DNA from: Oceanospirillaceae bacterium
GTDB taxonomy: Bacteria; Pseudomonadota; Gammaproteobacteria; Pseudomonadales; Litoribrevibacteraceae
NCBI GenBank assembly: GCA_015665455.1
Contig: JADFAD010000001.1
Coordinates: 62,001-126,000 of the forward strand
Direction: 5' to 3'
Length of the DNA: 64,000 nucleotides
Within the stretch, counting starts at the first letter, position 1. The number at the start of each line of letters is the position of its first letter. The notes under the pieces were generated by a model that saw only the letters and a program-made list of their open reading frames with translations, was not told where the DNA came from and made no database searches. Both the position numbers and the translations under genes were made by a program. This document shows, piece after piece, positions 46,667 to 55,401 of the stretch.

Positions 46667-48112
46667 ATGGTCTTGGAAACACTAGAAAGCCAACTTATGT
46701 CGATGGTTGGTAGTTTGAATGATTTAGTATGGGGAAATGTCCTTATTTACGTACTGCTCATCAGTGGACTCTTTTTTACGGTAGCCACGCGGTTTGTTCA
46801 GTTTCGATACTTTGGACATATGTTAAGTAACTTTAAGAACAGTCGAGAAACCAGAGGGGGAATTTCTCCATTTCAGGCGTTTTGTACAGGGTTAGCGGCT
46901 CGAGTTGGTACGGGAAACTTAGCGGGTGTCGCTGTTGCTATTAGTTTAGGTGGTCCAGGTGCAATCTTTTGGATGTGGTTGGTTGCGATCATAGGTATGG
47001 CCACCAGTTTCGTGGAATCCACACTGGCTCAAACGTTCAAAATCAAAAATGAAGATGGAAGTTCAAGAGGCGGCCCCGCATATTATATACAGCAGGGGCT
47101 AGGGTCTCGCTTTTGGGGCGTTGTCTTTGCTATCTGCCTGATGTTGTCTTTTGGGTTTGCATTTAATGGCGTGCAATCAAACTCAATCAGTGCTGCATTG
47201 GAATTGTCGTTTAACATACCGACATGGCTAAGCGGTGTTTTGATTACGATTGCGACTGCGTTAGTGATTTGGGGCGGCACAAAACGTGTTGCAAGATTTG
47301 TTGAGTTGGTTGTACCTGTTATGGCGATCGCCTACATTTTGGCTGCATTAGCTGTTGTGGTGACTAACTTGCCTGAGTTACCAAGTGCTTTCATGAGCAT
47401 TCTTTCTTCTGCGTTTGGTTTTCAAGAAGCCGGAGCCGGAGCGTTGGGCGCAGCAATGATGAACGGGATCAAACGCGGTTTATTTTCAAATGAAGCGGGT
47501 ATGGGCAGTGCAGCTAATGCCGCTGCGACAGCAAACCCGAACCCTCACCATCCGGCCACTCAAGGCTTTTTTCAAATGTTTGGGGTCTTTGTTGATACGA
47601 TCGTAATATGTACATCAACCGCTGCGGTGGTTTTACTTTTTCAGGGATACGCCGAATCTGAGTTGACGGGCATTCAGTTAACACAGGTTGCGTTGTCTGC
47701 CCATTTGGGAAGTTGGAGTGGCAGTTTCATCGCGGTTATTGTGACTATTTTTGCCTTCACTTCTATTGTTGCGAATTATACTTACGCGGAGGGAAATCTT
47801 AGATTTATTTCCGATAGCAAAAAAGCCTTGAACGCATATCGGGTCGTTTTGTTAGGGATCGTGATGTACGGTTCCATTGGTAGCTTGCCATTGGTTTGGA
47901 GCTTTGCAGATTTGACCATGGGTATTATGGCTCTAGTGAATCTGGTTGCCTTATGTATGTTATTTAAATTCGTTCGAATTATTTTTCAGGATTATGAGGA
48001 GCAACATCAAAAAGGTTTATTGCCTGTTTTTGAGAAGAGCCGTTATCCTGAGATAGATAAAAAAATTCAAGGTGGTGTGTGGACTGAGACTCGTTCAGAA
48101 GTCGAGCAATGA
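46667..48112 (+). CDS. Sodium:alanine/glycine symporter (AGCS family)
   Basis: The family imports alanine or glycine with sodium. The 481-residue protein has about 10-11 membrane helices. Landmarks are SPFQAFCTGLAARVGTGNLAGVAVAISLGGPGAIFWMW, in two segments, EDGSSRGGPAYYIQQGLG, and GIKRGLFSNEAGMGSAANAAATA, the AGCS signature. The protein begins MVLETLESQLMSMVGSLNDLVWGN, typical of this family. GGGGAAG lies before the ATG. I looked for a glycine riboswitch in the upstream 230 bases and saw none. Single gene ending at a terminator shared with RNase II. Confidence 0.94.
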   Translation: MVLETLESQLMSMVGSLNDLVWGNVLIYVLLISGLFFTVATRFVQFRYFGHMLSNFKNSRETRGGISPFQAFCTGLAARVGTGNLAGVAVAISLGGPGAIFWMWLVAIIGMATSFVESTLAQTFKIKNEDGSSRGGPAYYIQQGLGSRFWGVVFAICLMLSFGFAFNGVQSNSISAALELSFNIPTWLSGVLITIATALVIWGGTKRVARFVELVVPVMAIAYILAALAVVVTNLPELPSAFMSILSSAFGFQEAGAGALGAAMMNGIKRGLFSNEAGMGSAANAAATANPNPHHPATQGFFQMFGVFVDTIVICTSTAAVVLLFQGYAESELTGIQLTQVALSAHLGSWSGSFIAVIVTIFAFTSIVANYTYAEGNLRFISDSKKALNAYRVVLLGIVMYGSIGSLPLVWSFADLTMGIMALVNLVALCMLFKFVRIIFQDYEEQHQKGLLPVFEKSRYPEIDKKIQGGVWTETRSEVEQ

Positions 48113-48177
48113 ACGCGTTATTTGTTATTTGAATTCAGACAAGTGAATCGAAGCAATAAAGGCAACTCGATGGGCAT

Positions 48178-48217
48178 AAAAAAGCCTGAGCTATTATAAA
48201 TGGCTCAGACTTTTTTT
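48178..48217. terminator. Bidirectional terminator between the symporter gene and rnb
   Basis: CTGAGC (48186-48191) pairs with GCTCAG (48203-48208); an A run lies before and seven Ts after. Convergent genes on both sides. Confidence 0.88.
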
Positions 48218-48226
48218 ATTAGGTGA

Positions 48227-50161
48227 TCAGGTCAGGGTGAAGTTAATTTGTTTTCTATCCCAGTTAACGCCTTTAACTTTTACCGTGATATCCGCATTTA
48301 ATTGATATCTGATCTTATCGGAAGCATGTTCCATTAATTCTTGGTTGAAACTTGTTCCGAGCTCTTTGGTGAAAACAAAGCCTTCTAAACCATTGATGTC
48401 GATTCTGGCATGAAAGCCTGCGCTGTTGACACCACAGATCTGAGCATCAAACGTCTGGCCTTCAAGCTGTTCTGCAAATTGGCATTTCATCCATTGTTCA
48501 AGGTCATTGGCCGCTGAGCGAGATTGAAGTTGTTGCTGGTAGATCGCCTGCGCCATTTCAAGAGTGATCTCTGGCATCGTTTGTTGAGCGAGATGGGCAG
48601 TAACAATTCTATGAATGGTTAAATCGTTGTATTTACGGATAGGCGACGTGAACGTTGTGTAGCAATCCGCGCCCATTCCTATATGGGGCTTAGCTTCAAG
48701 TGTCATTTCGCTTCGCTCCATATTACGGTTAACGATCACCGCGAGAGGAAACTCCAGTGGTAATGCATACGCTTCCGCTAAAATTTCCTGATAGCGGCCT
48801 GCTTCACGAAGTTCTTCACCTTTAATCTCTACGCCGTTTGAATTCAATAATTGAGTGACTTGTTCAACTCGATCTTCGCGAATACCTGCATGGTTAATAT
48901 AAAGGCTAGGGATGTTGGATGCTTTCAGGAAAGAGGCCGTCGTTAGGTTTGCCGCAATCATGCACTCTTCAACAATCTTATGAGCAATTGTTTTATCTGT
49001 TTTCTCAATATTTTCGACTTTCTTTTCTTCGTTTAATCGAATTCGATAGTCGGGTCTGTCGGGCAGCACGGAGGTAGGTCTGTAAGCGTTAAGCAGGACA
49101 GATGCTGTTTCTAATACAGACAAAGACGTTTCAATGTCTTCTGGAAAAGAGACTTCGTCTTCACTTTCAGCTGACCCAGAAAGTAGCGTCGTCACATCGG
49201 TGTAACTTAACTTTGCATGCGATTGAATAATTGCTTTTTGGAATACTGGATTATTGGTTTTGCCGTCCGAATCAACATTAATCGAAATGACGAGGGCCAA
49301 TCTGTTTTGATTTGGCATTAAGGAGCACAATTCGTTGGATAATTGAGGCGGAATCATCGGCAATGAATTTTCAACCAAGTACGTTGAGGTGGCTCTTTTC
49401 TTTGCTTCTTTATCTATTGCACTGCCTACAGGTATTAATGCTGCTGGATCGGCAATTGCAATCATCAATTTAATGCCGTCAGCCGTTTGTTCAGCATAAA
49501 GCGCATCATCCATATCTTGGGTGCTTGCTGAATCAATGGTGACGAAGGGGATATTAGATAAATCAGCTCGACCTTCTGTGAATTTATCGATTCCCTCTGA
49601 GGCGATTTGATCCGCTTCAGCTTGTACATCTTTAGGCCATTGGTGTGCTAGCTGGTAACGACGAATAATAAGCTGTTCTTCGATTCCAGGTGTATCGGTA
49701 TTGCCTAATACATTCAAGGTTGCAGCTTGTGCTTTTCCATCGTATTTAAATGGATGGCGAGTGAGCGTACATTCAATAAAGTCGCCGTCTTTAGCTGTTG
49801 AACGTTTGTTGGGCGGAATGAAGATCCAACGTGTAGCTCGACCAATTTCTGCATCAATGAAATGGCCTTTCCCTTTAACTATGTAACGGCCGATGAGGTT
49901 TTTGACCTCACTCTTGAGTAACTTATCAATTTCAGCGGAAGGTTTATCTGTATCAGCATTTATTAAAGTGACTTCTACTCTATCGCCAGGTAGTACCTTT
50001 TGATATTCATCGGGTGGAAGGAATACCTCTCGACCATCATCAAGAATAACGAAACCAAATTTGGTTGAAGTGGCTTTGATTTCCCCTTCAAATATTGGTT
50101 TGCTGGCTTTAATTTCACTTTTTAACTGTTTTAATTGGGCAAATGCGTCTGGATTGATCAT
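48227..50161 (-). CDS. rnb: Exoribonuclease II (RNase II)
   Basis: RNase II degrades RNA processively from the 3' end. The 644 residues equal the E. coli enzyme. Order: two cold-shock-like domains (about 25-160), the catalytic RNB domain, and a C-terminal S1 domain (about 560-640). The magnesium site shows as TIDSASTQDMDDALY with Asp 210, 216, 218 and 219, matching the E. coli active-site spacing. Further landmarks are RATSTYLVENSLPMIPPQLSNELCSL and TFTSPIRKYNDLTIHR. The S1 domain begins at DAQICGVNSAGFHARID. Single gene. Confidence 0.95.
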   Translation of the reverse strand: MINPDAFAQLKQLKSEIKASKPIFEGEIKATSTKFGFVILDDGREVFLPPDEYQKVLPGDRVEVTLINADTDKPSAEIDKLLKSEVKNLIGRYIVKGKGHFIDAEIGRATRWIFIPPNKRSTAKDGDFIECTLTRHPFKYDGKAQAATLNVLGNTDTPGIEEQLIIRRYQLAHQWPKDVQAEADQIASEGIDKFTEGRADLSNIPFVTIDSASTQDMDDALYAEQTADGIKLMIAIADPAALIPVGSAIDKEAKKRATSTYLVENSLPMIPPQLSNELCSLMPNQNRLALVISINVDSDGKTNNPVFQKAIIQSHAKLSYTDVTTLLSGSAESEDEVSFPEDIETSLSVLETASVLLNAYRPTSVLPDRPDYRIRLNEEKKVENIEKTDKTIAHKIVEECMIAANLTTASFLKASNIPSLYINHAGIREDRVEQVTQLLNSNGVEIKGEELREAGRYQEILAEAYALPLEFPLAVIVNRNMERSEMTLEAKPHIGMGADCYTTFTSPIRKYNDLTIHRIVTAHLAQQTMPEITLEMAQAIYQQQLQSRSAANDLEQWMKCQFAEQLEGQTFDAQICGVNSAGFHARIDINGLEGFVFTKELGTSFNQELMEHASDKIRYQLNADITVKVKGVNWDRKQINFTLT

Positions 50162-50245
50162 GGCTTTAATTCTGAGTTGATAAACTACTTTAGAGAACCG
50201 TATCGATTCGAATGTGTTTTGCCTGTGCTCTAGAGCTCAAAGTCA

Positions 50246-50275
50246 CTATGAAGAATAGAACTATGAAGAATAGAA
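50246..50275. repeat. Perfect 15-bp tandem duplication
   Basis: CTATGAAGAATAGAA occurs twice end to end, in the gap between rnb and the zinc-ribbon gene. It looks like a recent slippage duplication in non-coding DNA. Confidence 0.85.
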
Positions 50276-50436
50276 ATCGGCGAATGAAGCCATTTTTGCA
50301 ATGAAGCTAGAAAGGCAAATTTATACGTGCGCATAATACCGTCAGGCCTTAAAATAGGCCAGTAATGAGTTCAAAAATATTGATTAAATTGATCGTAAAT
50401 GCAACGAGAGAAAAGAACAGTCAAAGGTACGTTTGT

Positions 50437-50634
50437 ATGGGGCAAGTGATTCAATTTAAGAAGCCTAATGTAAAGAAAAAAGTGAAAGACGAGGCGAAGG
50501 GCAAAACACTGTGTCTAAATGGTTTCCATAAGTGGGAAACTGACAAGAAGCAGCAGTTTGATGTGAAGCTTGGAAAGCTGATAACGGTCTATCGATGTAA
50601 GCGATGCGGTGAGACAAAGGTGAAATCACATTAA
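50437..50634 (+). CDS. Small zinc-ribbon protein
   Basis: The 65-residue basic protein begins GQVIQFKKPNVKKKV, has GKTLCLNGFHKWETDKKQQFDVKLGKLITVYRC in the middle (read in two parts), and ends CKRCGETKVKSH. The Cys-X2-Cys and upstream Cys/His could bind zinc. I recall similar short proteins in Pseudomonas of unknown function. The ATG at 50437 has AAAGGT upstream and better fits the conserved N-terminus than the longer open frame. Its stop overlaps the next start (TAATG), so it is coupled to the methyltransferase gene. Confidence 0.72.
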   Translation: MGQVIQFKKPNVKKKVKDEAKGKTLCLNGFHKWETDKKQQFDVKLGKLITVYRCKRCGETKVKSH

Positions 50635-51314
50635 TGGAAATTAAAATAACAAATGAGGGAGGGCATATTGAATCTTTTAACAAAGAAGCGTGCCCATTAT
50701 GCACAATAAAGCGAAGCAGTTTGTTTCATCAGGATAAACGTAGACCTTATTTGAGATGCAGTGAATGCAGTCTAGTGTATGTTCCTAAAACGCACTTATT
50801 AGGTTTAGAAGAAGAAAAAGCGATTTATGATTTACATCAAAATGATGGGAACGATCAGGGCTATCAGAAGTTCTTATCTCGATGTTTAGATCCAGTTAAG
50901 CAAAGGTTGCTTGACGGCCATGTTGGCTTGGATTTTGGCTGCGGACCAGGGCCGGTACTCGCTGACATGTTTTCTGAAGAAGGCTGGTCTGTCTCTGTTT
51001 ATGATCCAATTTATTTTCCGAAGGAAGAGCTGCTTTCTCAACAATATGACTTTATTACGGCCACTGAAGTTATTGAGCATGTTTATTCCCCAAAGGACGT
51101 TCTCCCTCTGTTGATTCATATGTTGAAGCCTGAAGGCATTTTGGCTCTGATGACAAAGCGCGTTTTATCACGTGAAGCGTTTTCTACTTGGCACTATAAG
51201 AATGATCAAACTCACGTGTGCTTTTATTCTGAAGAGACATTTCGGTGGATAGCGAATAGGTACCAACTTTCTTATGAGTTTGTGAGTTCGGATGTCGTGC
51301 TCCTGAGTAAATAG
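50634..51314 (+). CDS. Zinc-ribbon class I methyltransferase
   Basis: The protein begins with a zinc ribbon (CPLCTIKRSS, then LRCSECSLVYVP; four cysteines at about residues 17-45). A methyltransferase domain follows: GLDFGCGPGPVLADMF as the S-adenosylmethionine loop, then FITATEVIEHVYSPKDVLPLLIHMLKPEGILALMTK, split in two here. The ATEVIEH and LKPEGIL segments are typical of the UbiE/UbiG-like class. Substrate unknown. It is translationally coupled to the small zinc-ribbon gene upstream, which suggests a shared complex or pathway. Confidence 0.85.
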   Translation: MEIKITNEGGHIESFNKEACPLCTIKRSSLFHQDKRRPYLRCSECSLVYVPKTHLLGLEEEKAIYDLHQNDGNDQGYQKFLSRCLDPVKQRLLDGHVGLDFGCGPGPVLADMFSEEGWSVSVYDPIYFPKEELLSQQYDFITATEVIEHVYSPKDVLPLLIHMLKPEGILALMTKRVLSREAFSTWHYKNDQTHVCFYSEETFRWIANRYQLSYEFVSSDVVLLSK

Positions 51315-51558
51315 GTGTATTTGTTTTACTCTATATCGATTTTTTTCGATTTATAATTAACTGATCTATAAATGTTTTCTTTAATGTTTTTTCAGCCTGA
51401 CGTTTATCGTCAATAAATGGCTAGTTTTCTCAAAATGAGCATTAATTCACAATTATGTGACATTTCGGCTTGAAGGAGACTGATACAACGATTAGTCTTA
51501 AGGTTGAACAGACAACAACATTATGTTCCAAAAATAATAACAATACGGAAGCATTCCA

Positions 51559-52206
51559 ATGCGTGACTACTATAAGTGGATCGGACCTGTTTATGACTTT
51601 CTAGGTAAAGTGTACAGCGGTCAACAAATTGAACATTGTAAGGTGGCGATGTTAGAACACCTTAAACCTGGCGAAAAGATTTTATTTGCAGGTGTTGGTC
51701 ACGGTCGTGACGCCATTCATGCTGCTAAGATGGGCGCAGATGTTACGGTAGTCGACCTTTCTAAAACAATGTTAGATAACTTCCAAAAACTTTTAGATAA
51801 AGAGAACGTTCAAGTTACTGTTCGCCAAGTTCATAGCGATATATTTAAGGTTGATGAAGTTGAGAAGTACGACATGGTCGTTGCGAACTTCTTCTTAAAT
51901 GTATTCAGCAAGCCAATGATGCAGGATGTTCTTAAACACCTGATCACGTTATGTAAGCGAGACGGTTATGTCGTAGTAGGTGACTTTATTTATCCTACGG
52001 GCAATATTTTCTCTCGTACCTTGAAGAAAGCTTATTGGTATGGCGCTGTAATTATTTTTTGGGCGATTGCGAATAATGCCTTACATGAAGTCTATAACTA
52101 CCCTGAATTCATGAAACAGGCTGGTTTAGATATTGAAGATAAGAAGCGCTTTAGTTTATGGAAGTTTAATGCTTATTGGTCTGTATTGGGCCGTAAAACA
52201 GCATAA
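51559..52206 (+). CDS. Class I methyltransferase, possibly membrane associated
   Basis: The 215-residue product begins MRDYYKWIGPVYDFLGKVYSGQQIEHCK, a typical lipid- or quinone-type start, followed by KILFAGVGHGRDAIHAAKMGADVTVVDLS (split), where AGVGHGRD is the cofactor loop. A GDGY-like loop gives VVVGDFIYP. Near the C-terminus, YWYGAVIIFWAIANNALHEVYNY is hydrophobic and could insert in or lie on the membrane. The gene follows a 244-base gap and precedes the DUF2156 gene by 91 bases, so the two probably form one unit. The substrate is unknown; a membrane lipid is an inference. Confidence 0.8.
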   Translation: MRDYYKWIGPVYDFLGKVYSGQQIEHCKVAMLEHLKPGEKILFAGVGHGRDAIHAAKMGADVTVVDLSKTMLDNFQKLLDKENVQVTVRQVHSDIFKVDEVEKYDMVVANFFLNVFSKPMMQDVLKHLITLCKRDGYVVVGDFIYPTGNIFSRTLKKAYWYGAVIIFWAIANNALHEVYNYPEFMKQAGLDIEDKKRFSLWKFNAYWSVLGRKTA

Positions 52207-52297
52207 GCTTTTAAGTTAGAAGTTGATTTGTTTAGATAGACTCGAGGGGGAAACTCCTCGTTACAAAATAAAAATAAGAAAAATTGAGGGCGGAATA

Positions 52298-53305
52298 ATG
52301 GAAGATCAAACATTACTTGTTTCGGGTAGAGCTTATACTGGTTTTAGTGGTTTCTCTTTATCTGAACGAGTTGAGTATCTAAAGCAATTTGGTGGACACA
52401 GTCAGTCTTATTCAGTCATGCAGCCAGGCATGAAGTATTTTGATTTGCCGGGTGTTGGCTTCATCGGATACAAGAAAAAGCTTGGTATTACTTTTGTTCT
52501 TGGCGATCCTATTTGTGCTATAGAACATAGAGAGCACTTAGTTGCTCAGTTTCTAAGTAAATACCCCAATACGTCGTTCGTACAGGCATCTGAAGATGTT
52601 GCCGTTATGATGCACAAGCGTTTTGGCTATAACTCTACCCAATTTGGCATTGAATCATTTATTGATTTGAAAAAGTGGTCCTTAAAGGGCAAAAAGAAGC
52701 AGGTATTAAGAACATCTCTTAACCAAGCAGAGAAACGTGGAATTGTCGTTAAAGAAAGCTATTCAGAGCAGCGTACTAAAGAGATTTCAAGTGCTTGGTT
52801 AAAGACACGTAAGGTAAATAAGAAAGAGATTAATTTCGTAATTCGTCCAATGTCTATGGACTATAAAGAAGGCTCTCGTAGTTTTTACGCATATCAGGAC
52901 GGTGAACCTGTTGGGTTTATCTTTTTCGATCCGATTTATGAGAACAACAAAATTGTAAGTTATGTTCCTAACATTTCTCGCGCATGTGCTTCATTTAAAC
53001 AAGGTATTTGGTACACCTTGATGATTCATGCTATGGATGTATTTAAGTCGGAAGGCGTCGAGCGAGTTGATCTTGGTTTGATTCCTCTGGCTGGTTTAGA
53101 CGCTCCTGCAGCTCATGAGTCTAAAATTGTAAAAGGTATCATGACGTTTGTGTATGAAAAGTGTAATTTTCTATACAACTTTAAAGGCTTACATTTTACT
53201 AAAAGTCGTTTCCGAGGTGAGGACTTTAAGATCTATTATTGTCACCGTCGCACATTGCCAACTCGTGACATATTGGGTGTGATGATGCTCTCTAATCTGC
53301 TTTAA
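52298..53305 (+). CDS. DUF2156 protein (phosphatidylglycerol lysyltransferase C-terminal-like)
   Basis: The 335-residue product matches the DUF2156 layout, two GNAT-like halves as in the catalytic part of MprF-type enzymes but without its membrane domain. Landmarks are HSQSYSVMQPGMKYFDLPGVGFIGYKKK and FVLGDPICA, then VLRTSLNQAEKRGIVVKE and PVGFIFFDPIYENNKIVSYVPNISRA (in two parts). It ends GEDFKIYYCHRRTLPTRDILG. Family members transfer aminoacyl or acyl groups to lipids or other small acceptors. ATG 52298 was chosen for GAGGGCGGA upstream; the open frame extends 25 codons further. Pairing with the methyltransferase is notable. Confidence 0.8.
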   Translation: MEDQTLLVSGRAYTGFSGFSLSERVEYLKQFGGHSQSYSVMQPGMKYFDLPGVGFIGYKKKLGITFVLGDPICAIEHREHLVAQFLSKYPNTSFVQASEDVAVMMHKRFGYNSTQFGIESFIDLKKWSLKGKKKQVLRTSLNQAEKRGIVVKESYSEQRTKEISSAWLKTRKVNKKEINFVIRPMSMDYKEGSRSFYAYQDGEPVGFIFFDPIYENNKIVSYVPNISRACASFKQGIWYTLMIHAMDVFKSEGVERVDLGLIPLAGLDAPAAHESKIVKGIMTFVYEKCNFLYNFKGLHFTKSRFRGEDFKIYYCHRRTLPTRDILGVMMLSNLL

Positions 53306-53349
53306 TTTTTACTGAATTAGGTATTTCGCTTTTGTTTTATTATGTTTTA

Positions 53350-53372
53350 GCCCACCACTGGTGGGCTTTTTT
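53350..53372 (+). terminator. Terminator after the DUF2156 gene
   Basis: GCCCACC/GGTGGGC with an ACT loop is followed by six Ts, 44 bases past the stop. Confidence 0.93.
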
Positions 53373-53413
53373 ATGTCTTTCTTAAATACTGATTGTATTT
53401 TCAATTGTTTCAT

Positions 53414-53863
53414 TTAATCTTCGTCGTCTGATATTTCGCTATCGCAGGGCAGCTTCTCTGCAAAGGTCCATACGTAACCGTCTAAGTCTCGGGCGGTGTA
53501 GATTCGATCCCCCCAAAATGTATCCATAGGTTCTGAGAGAATATCAGCGCCGCAGTTGCTTGACTTTAAATGGTGCATGTCAAGATCCGGGACGTACAGA
53601 TAAATGCCTATTCCCTGTTGATGTCCGCTTTGGTTCGGTGTTGTAGAGGCGCTATTAAAGCTTCCTTGTCTTTGCAACATAATTCTAGCGTCTAGGCAGT
53701 ACATTTCAGCGAAAATGATGAGTCCTTCTTTGATTAAGGGCTCACCTATACGCTCGAATCCAAACACAAGTTCGTAAAAACTCATTGTTTGTTCAGGTTC
53801 AATGACCGTGAGACAAGGTGTCAGTTGTGGGACATGCTCTGGTTTGAAGAAGCCGGAAGACAT
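53414..53863 (-). CDS. VOC-family (glyoxalase-like) protein
   Basis: The 149-residue protein has the vicinal-oxygen-chelate fold: TPCLTVIEPEQTMSFYELVFGFERIGE for the first beta-alpha-beta-beta-beta unit, then IGIYLYVPDLDMHHLKSS and WGDRIYTARDLDGYVWTFAEK for the second. The RDxDGYxW end is typical of the bleomycin-resistance/glyoxalase group. Metal ligands are not certain. It ends in an acidic tail (DSEISDDED). Single gene on the minus strand. The substrate is unknown. Confidence 0.85.
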   Translation of the reverse strand: MSSGFFKPEHVPQLTPCLTVIEPEQTMSFYELVFGFERIGEPLIKEGLIIFAEMYCLDARIMLQRQGSFNSASTTPNQSGHQQGIGIYLYVPDLDMHHLKSSNCGADILSEPMDTFWGDRIYTARDLDGYVWTFAEKLPCDSEISDDED

Positions 53864-53956
53864 AAGGCTGTCCTATAGCGAGTTTGACTGGGTTTGCTTA
53901 ACTCTAGAACAGCCTTTGCTTCTGTACAATATTTGGTCGTTAATATATGAGAGATC

Positions 53957-54277
53957 TTATTCGGCGCAGTTGATGCATTTGGTGGCGTAAGGAAGGGCAT
54001 CGATTCGAGCTGGATTTATTTCTATGCCACAGTCTGAACAGAGGCCGTACTCACCACTCTCTATTCTGAGAAGAGCCCGATTGATGAGGTTCAATTCAAT
54101 TTTTCCTTCGGATTCCAATGCATGAAGAACATCTAGGTTTTCTTGTTCAGTTGCTTGCTCACTGAAGTCTTGGCTCAGAGGCTCAGTACGGTTTAGGTCA
54201 TGACTGATGGCAGAAACACGTCTTTCGATTTGTTCCTTTTGTTCAACCAGTTTTAGTTTAATTTCATTAATATTCAT
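53957..54277 (-). CDS. DksA/TraR-family zinc-finger protein
   Basis: The 106-residue protein has an N-terminal coiled coil (about 1-70) and a four-cysteine zinc finger: CSDCG at about 80-84 and CINC near the end, 17 residues apart. The sequence between, IEINPARIDALPYATKCI, is typical of the family. DksA relatives bind the RNA polymerase secondary channel. This is a short member, not housekeeping DksA (about 150 residues), and it lacks the DxxDxA acidic tip; the equivalent loop reads AISHDLNR. AGAGG precedes the ATG. Likely a transcription or stress factor. Confidence 0.88.
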   Translation of the reverse strand: MNINEIKLKLVEQKEQIERRVSAISHDLNRTEPLSQDFSEQATEQENLDVLHALESEGKIELNLINRALLRIESGEYGLCSDCGIEINPARIDALPYATKCINCAE

Positions 54278-54696
54278 TGGCTACCTCTATCGTTAATCAA
54301 AGAGACTCTCAGTACTCCATGTACATTGTTTAATGTTTATGAAATATCAATGATCGTCGTTACGTCTTATTTGGCAGTTATAAATTTTAATTTTTTAAGT
54401 ATATTGTTAGAGTCTTTCAGCACTTTAAAGAACTGTGCTGTTTACTCTAAGTATATCCGAGATTTTAGCTTGTGCTGTTTAGAGGTTGAAATCGTAAGAA
54501 ATTCTCGAGCTGTTTTGAAAAATATAGAACGTATTAAACAAATTCGAACGGGAAGCCGCTACTTAATTTACGGCGCTCGGTAGCTTTTAGATACTTCAAG
54601 GCACTTTTGAACCATTCGTGATTTGAGTCATTATCTGACTCGGCAGATTTTGTAATCTGTATCTATACTTTGAACGACTGCATAGGAGTTTATTTA
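54278..54696. other. Intergenic region with tandem hairpins before the DUF4404 gene
   Basis: These 419 bases contain the divergent promoters of the DksA-like and DUF4404 genes. GAGTCA-TTATC-TGACTC (54625-54641) is followed by CAGATT-TTGT-AATCTG (54644-54659), two perfect 6-bp hairpins placed 38 bases before the next start codon. A TTG-initiated frame at 54326-54583 is open but has no ribosome site, so I do not call it. Confidence 0.5.
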
Positions 54697-54954
54697 ATGC
54701 CTAAACAAACACTCAAACAAGCATTGGATGAGTTGAGGGATAATCTTGATGGGGTGGAATTAGAAAACCCTGAAAAGGTGAATGATCTTCTTGAAAGGAT
54801 TGATCACCAGTTAACATTCAGTGATGTATCTGATTGGGATGAAGATATTATTTCTGAGGTAGAATTGCATGTCATTGAGTTTGAAGATCAACACCCGATG
54901 GTTTCTGGTGCTTTTAAAAGCATTGTTAATGCCTTGAACTCAATTGGTATTTGA
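54697..54954 (+). CDS. DUF4404-family small protein
   Basis: The 85-residue acidic, helical protein resembles DUF4404. Landmarks are TLKQALDELRDNLDGVELENPEKVNDLLERIDHQL (in two parts), then ISEVELHVIEFEDQHPMVSGAFKSIVNAL. A helix-turn-helix-like layout is possible but no DNA-binding signature is visible. AGGAG lies 9 bases before the ATG, which decides this start over an upstream open frame. Family function is unknown. Confidence 0.78.
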   Translation: MPKQTLKQALDELRDNLDGVELENPEKVNDLLERIDHQLTFSDVSDWDEDIISEVELHVIEFEDQHPMVSGAFKSIVNALNSIGI

Positions 54955-55016
54955 TTGCTCGTAGATGCGTTACGGCGGCTAATAATTAGTCGCCATAACA
55001 AAATCTAAGCCATGTC

Positions 55017-55316
55017 TTACTTTAGTGAGGCGTAATACGCTGCCAAGTTAGTAATGTCTTGGTCGCTTAGTGCTTTGGCCATAGCGCCCATTACTGGGTC
55101 TTTGCGCTTTCCATCACGGAAGGCTTTCAATTGTTTCACCAAATAGCCTTGTTTTTGACCGGCTAGGTTTGGGTACATGTCCATTGCTGCAATTCCCGCA
55201 GCGCCGTGGCATGCAGCGCATGTGCCTGCTTTTGCTTTACCCGCAGCAGGATCACCTGCCGCTTGAACGGATGTAGCTAAAGCCGCCATTGCTAGTACAC
55301 TCAATAGTTTTCTCAT
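55017..55316 (-). CDS. Periplasmic class I cytochrome c
   Basis: The 99-residue precursor has a signal peptide ([20 protein letters not shown], cleaved near residue 20), then the haem site CAACH at 33-37. A distal Met probably comes from [11 protein letters not shown]. The end [13 protein letters not shown] is typical of small c-type (c5/c553-like) cytochromes. ATG 55316 was chosen because AGGAG lies just before it and the signal peptide begins there; the open frame runs 18 codons further. It probably carries electrons to an oxidase. Single gene. Confidence 0.94.
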   Translation of the reverse strand: MRKLLSVLAMAALATSVQAAGDPAAGKAKAGTCAACHGAAGIAAMDMYPNLAGQKQGYLVKQLKAFRDGKRKDPVMGAMAKALSDQDITNLAAYYASLK

Positions 55317-55401
55317 TTCTTTCTCCTGATTATAATTATTGGACGGTTCACATCCATCCGAGCTAAACATATTATTATTGAGTTGCGTTTAAATTACTTT
55401 G

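Noticed and set aside
50345..50360. GGCCT/AGGCC hairpin before the zinc-ribbon gene
   Set aside because: Only five pairs and a 6-base loop, with no T run; not distinguishable from chance.
54326..54583. Open frame of about 85 codons between the DksA-like and DUF4404 genes
   Set aside because: It starts at TTG without a ribosome site, resembles no protein I know, and has a composition expected of chance AT-rich DNA.
54621..54665. tRNA-like segment (D-arm and anticodon-arm look-alikes)
   Set aside because: No T-arm, no acceptor stem and no CCA; only the two hairpins are real.
54971..54997. Stem-loop between the DUF4404 gene and the cytochrome c gene as a terminator
   Set aside because: Stem has wobble and mismatch and no T tract; termination is possible but not supported.
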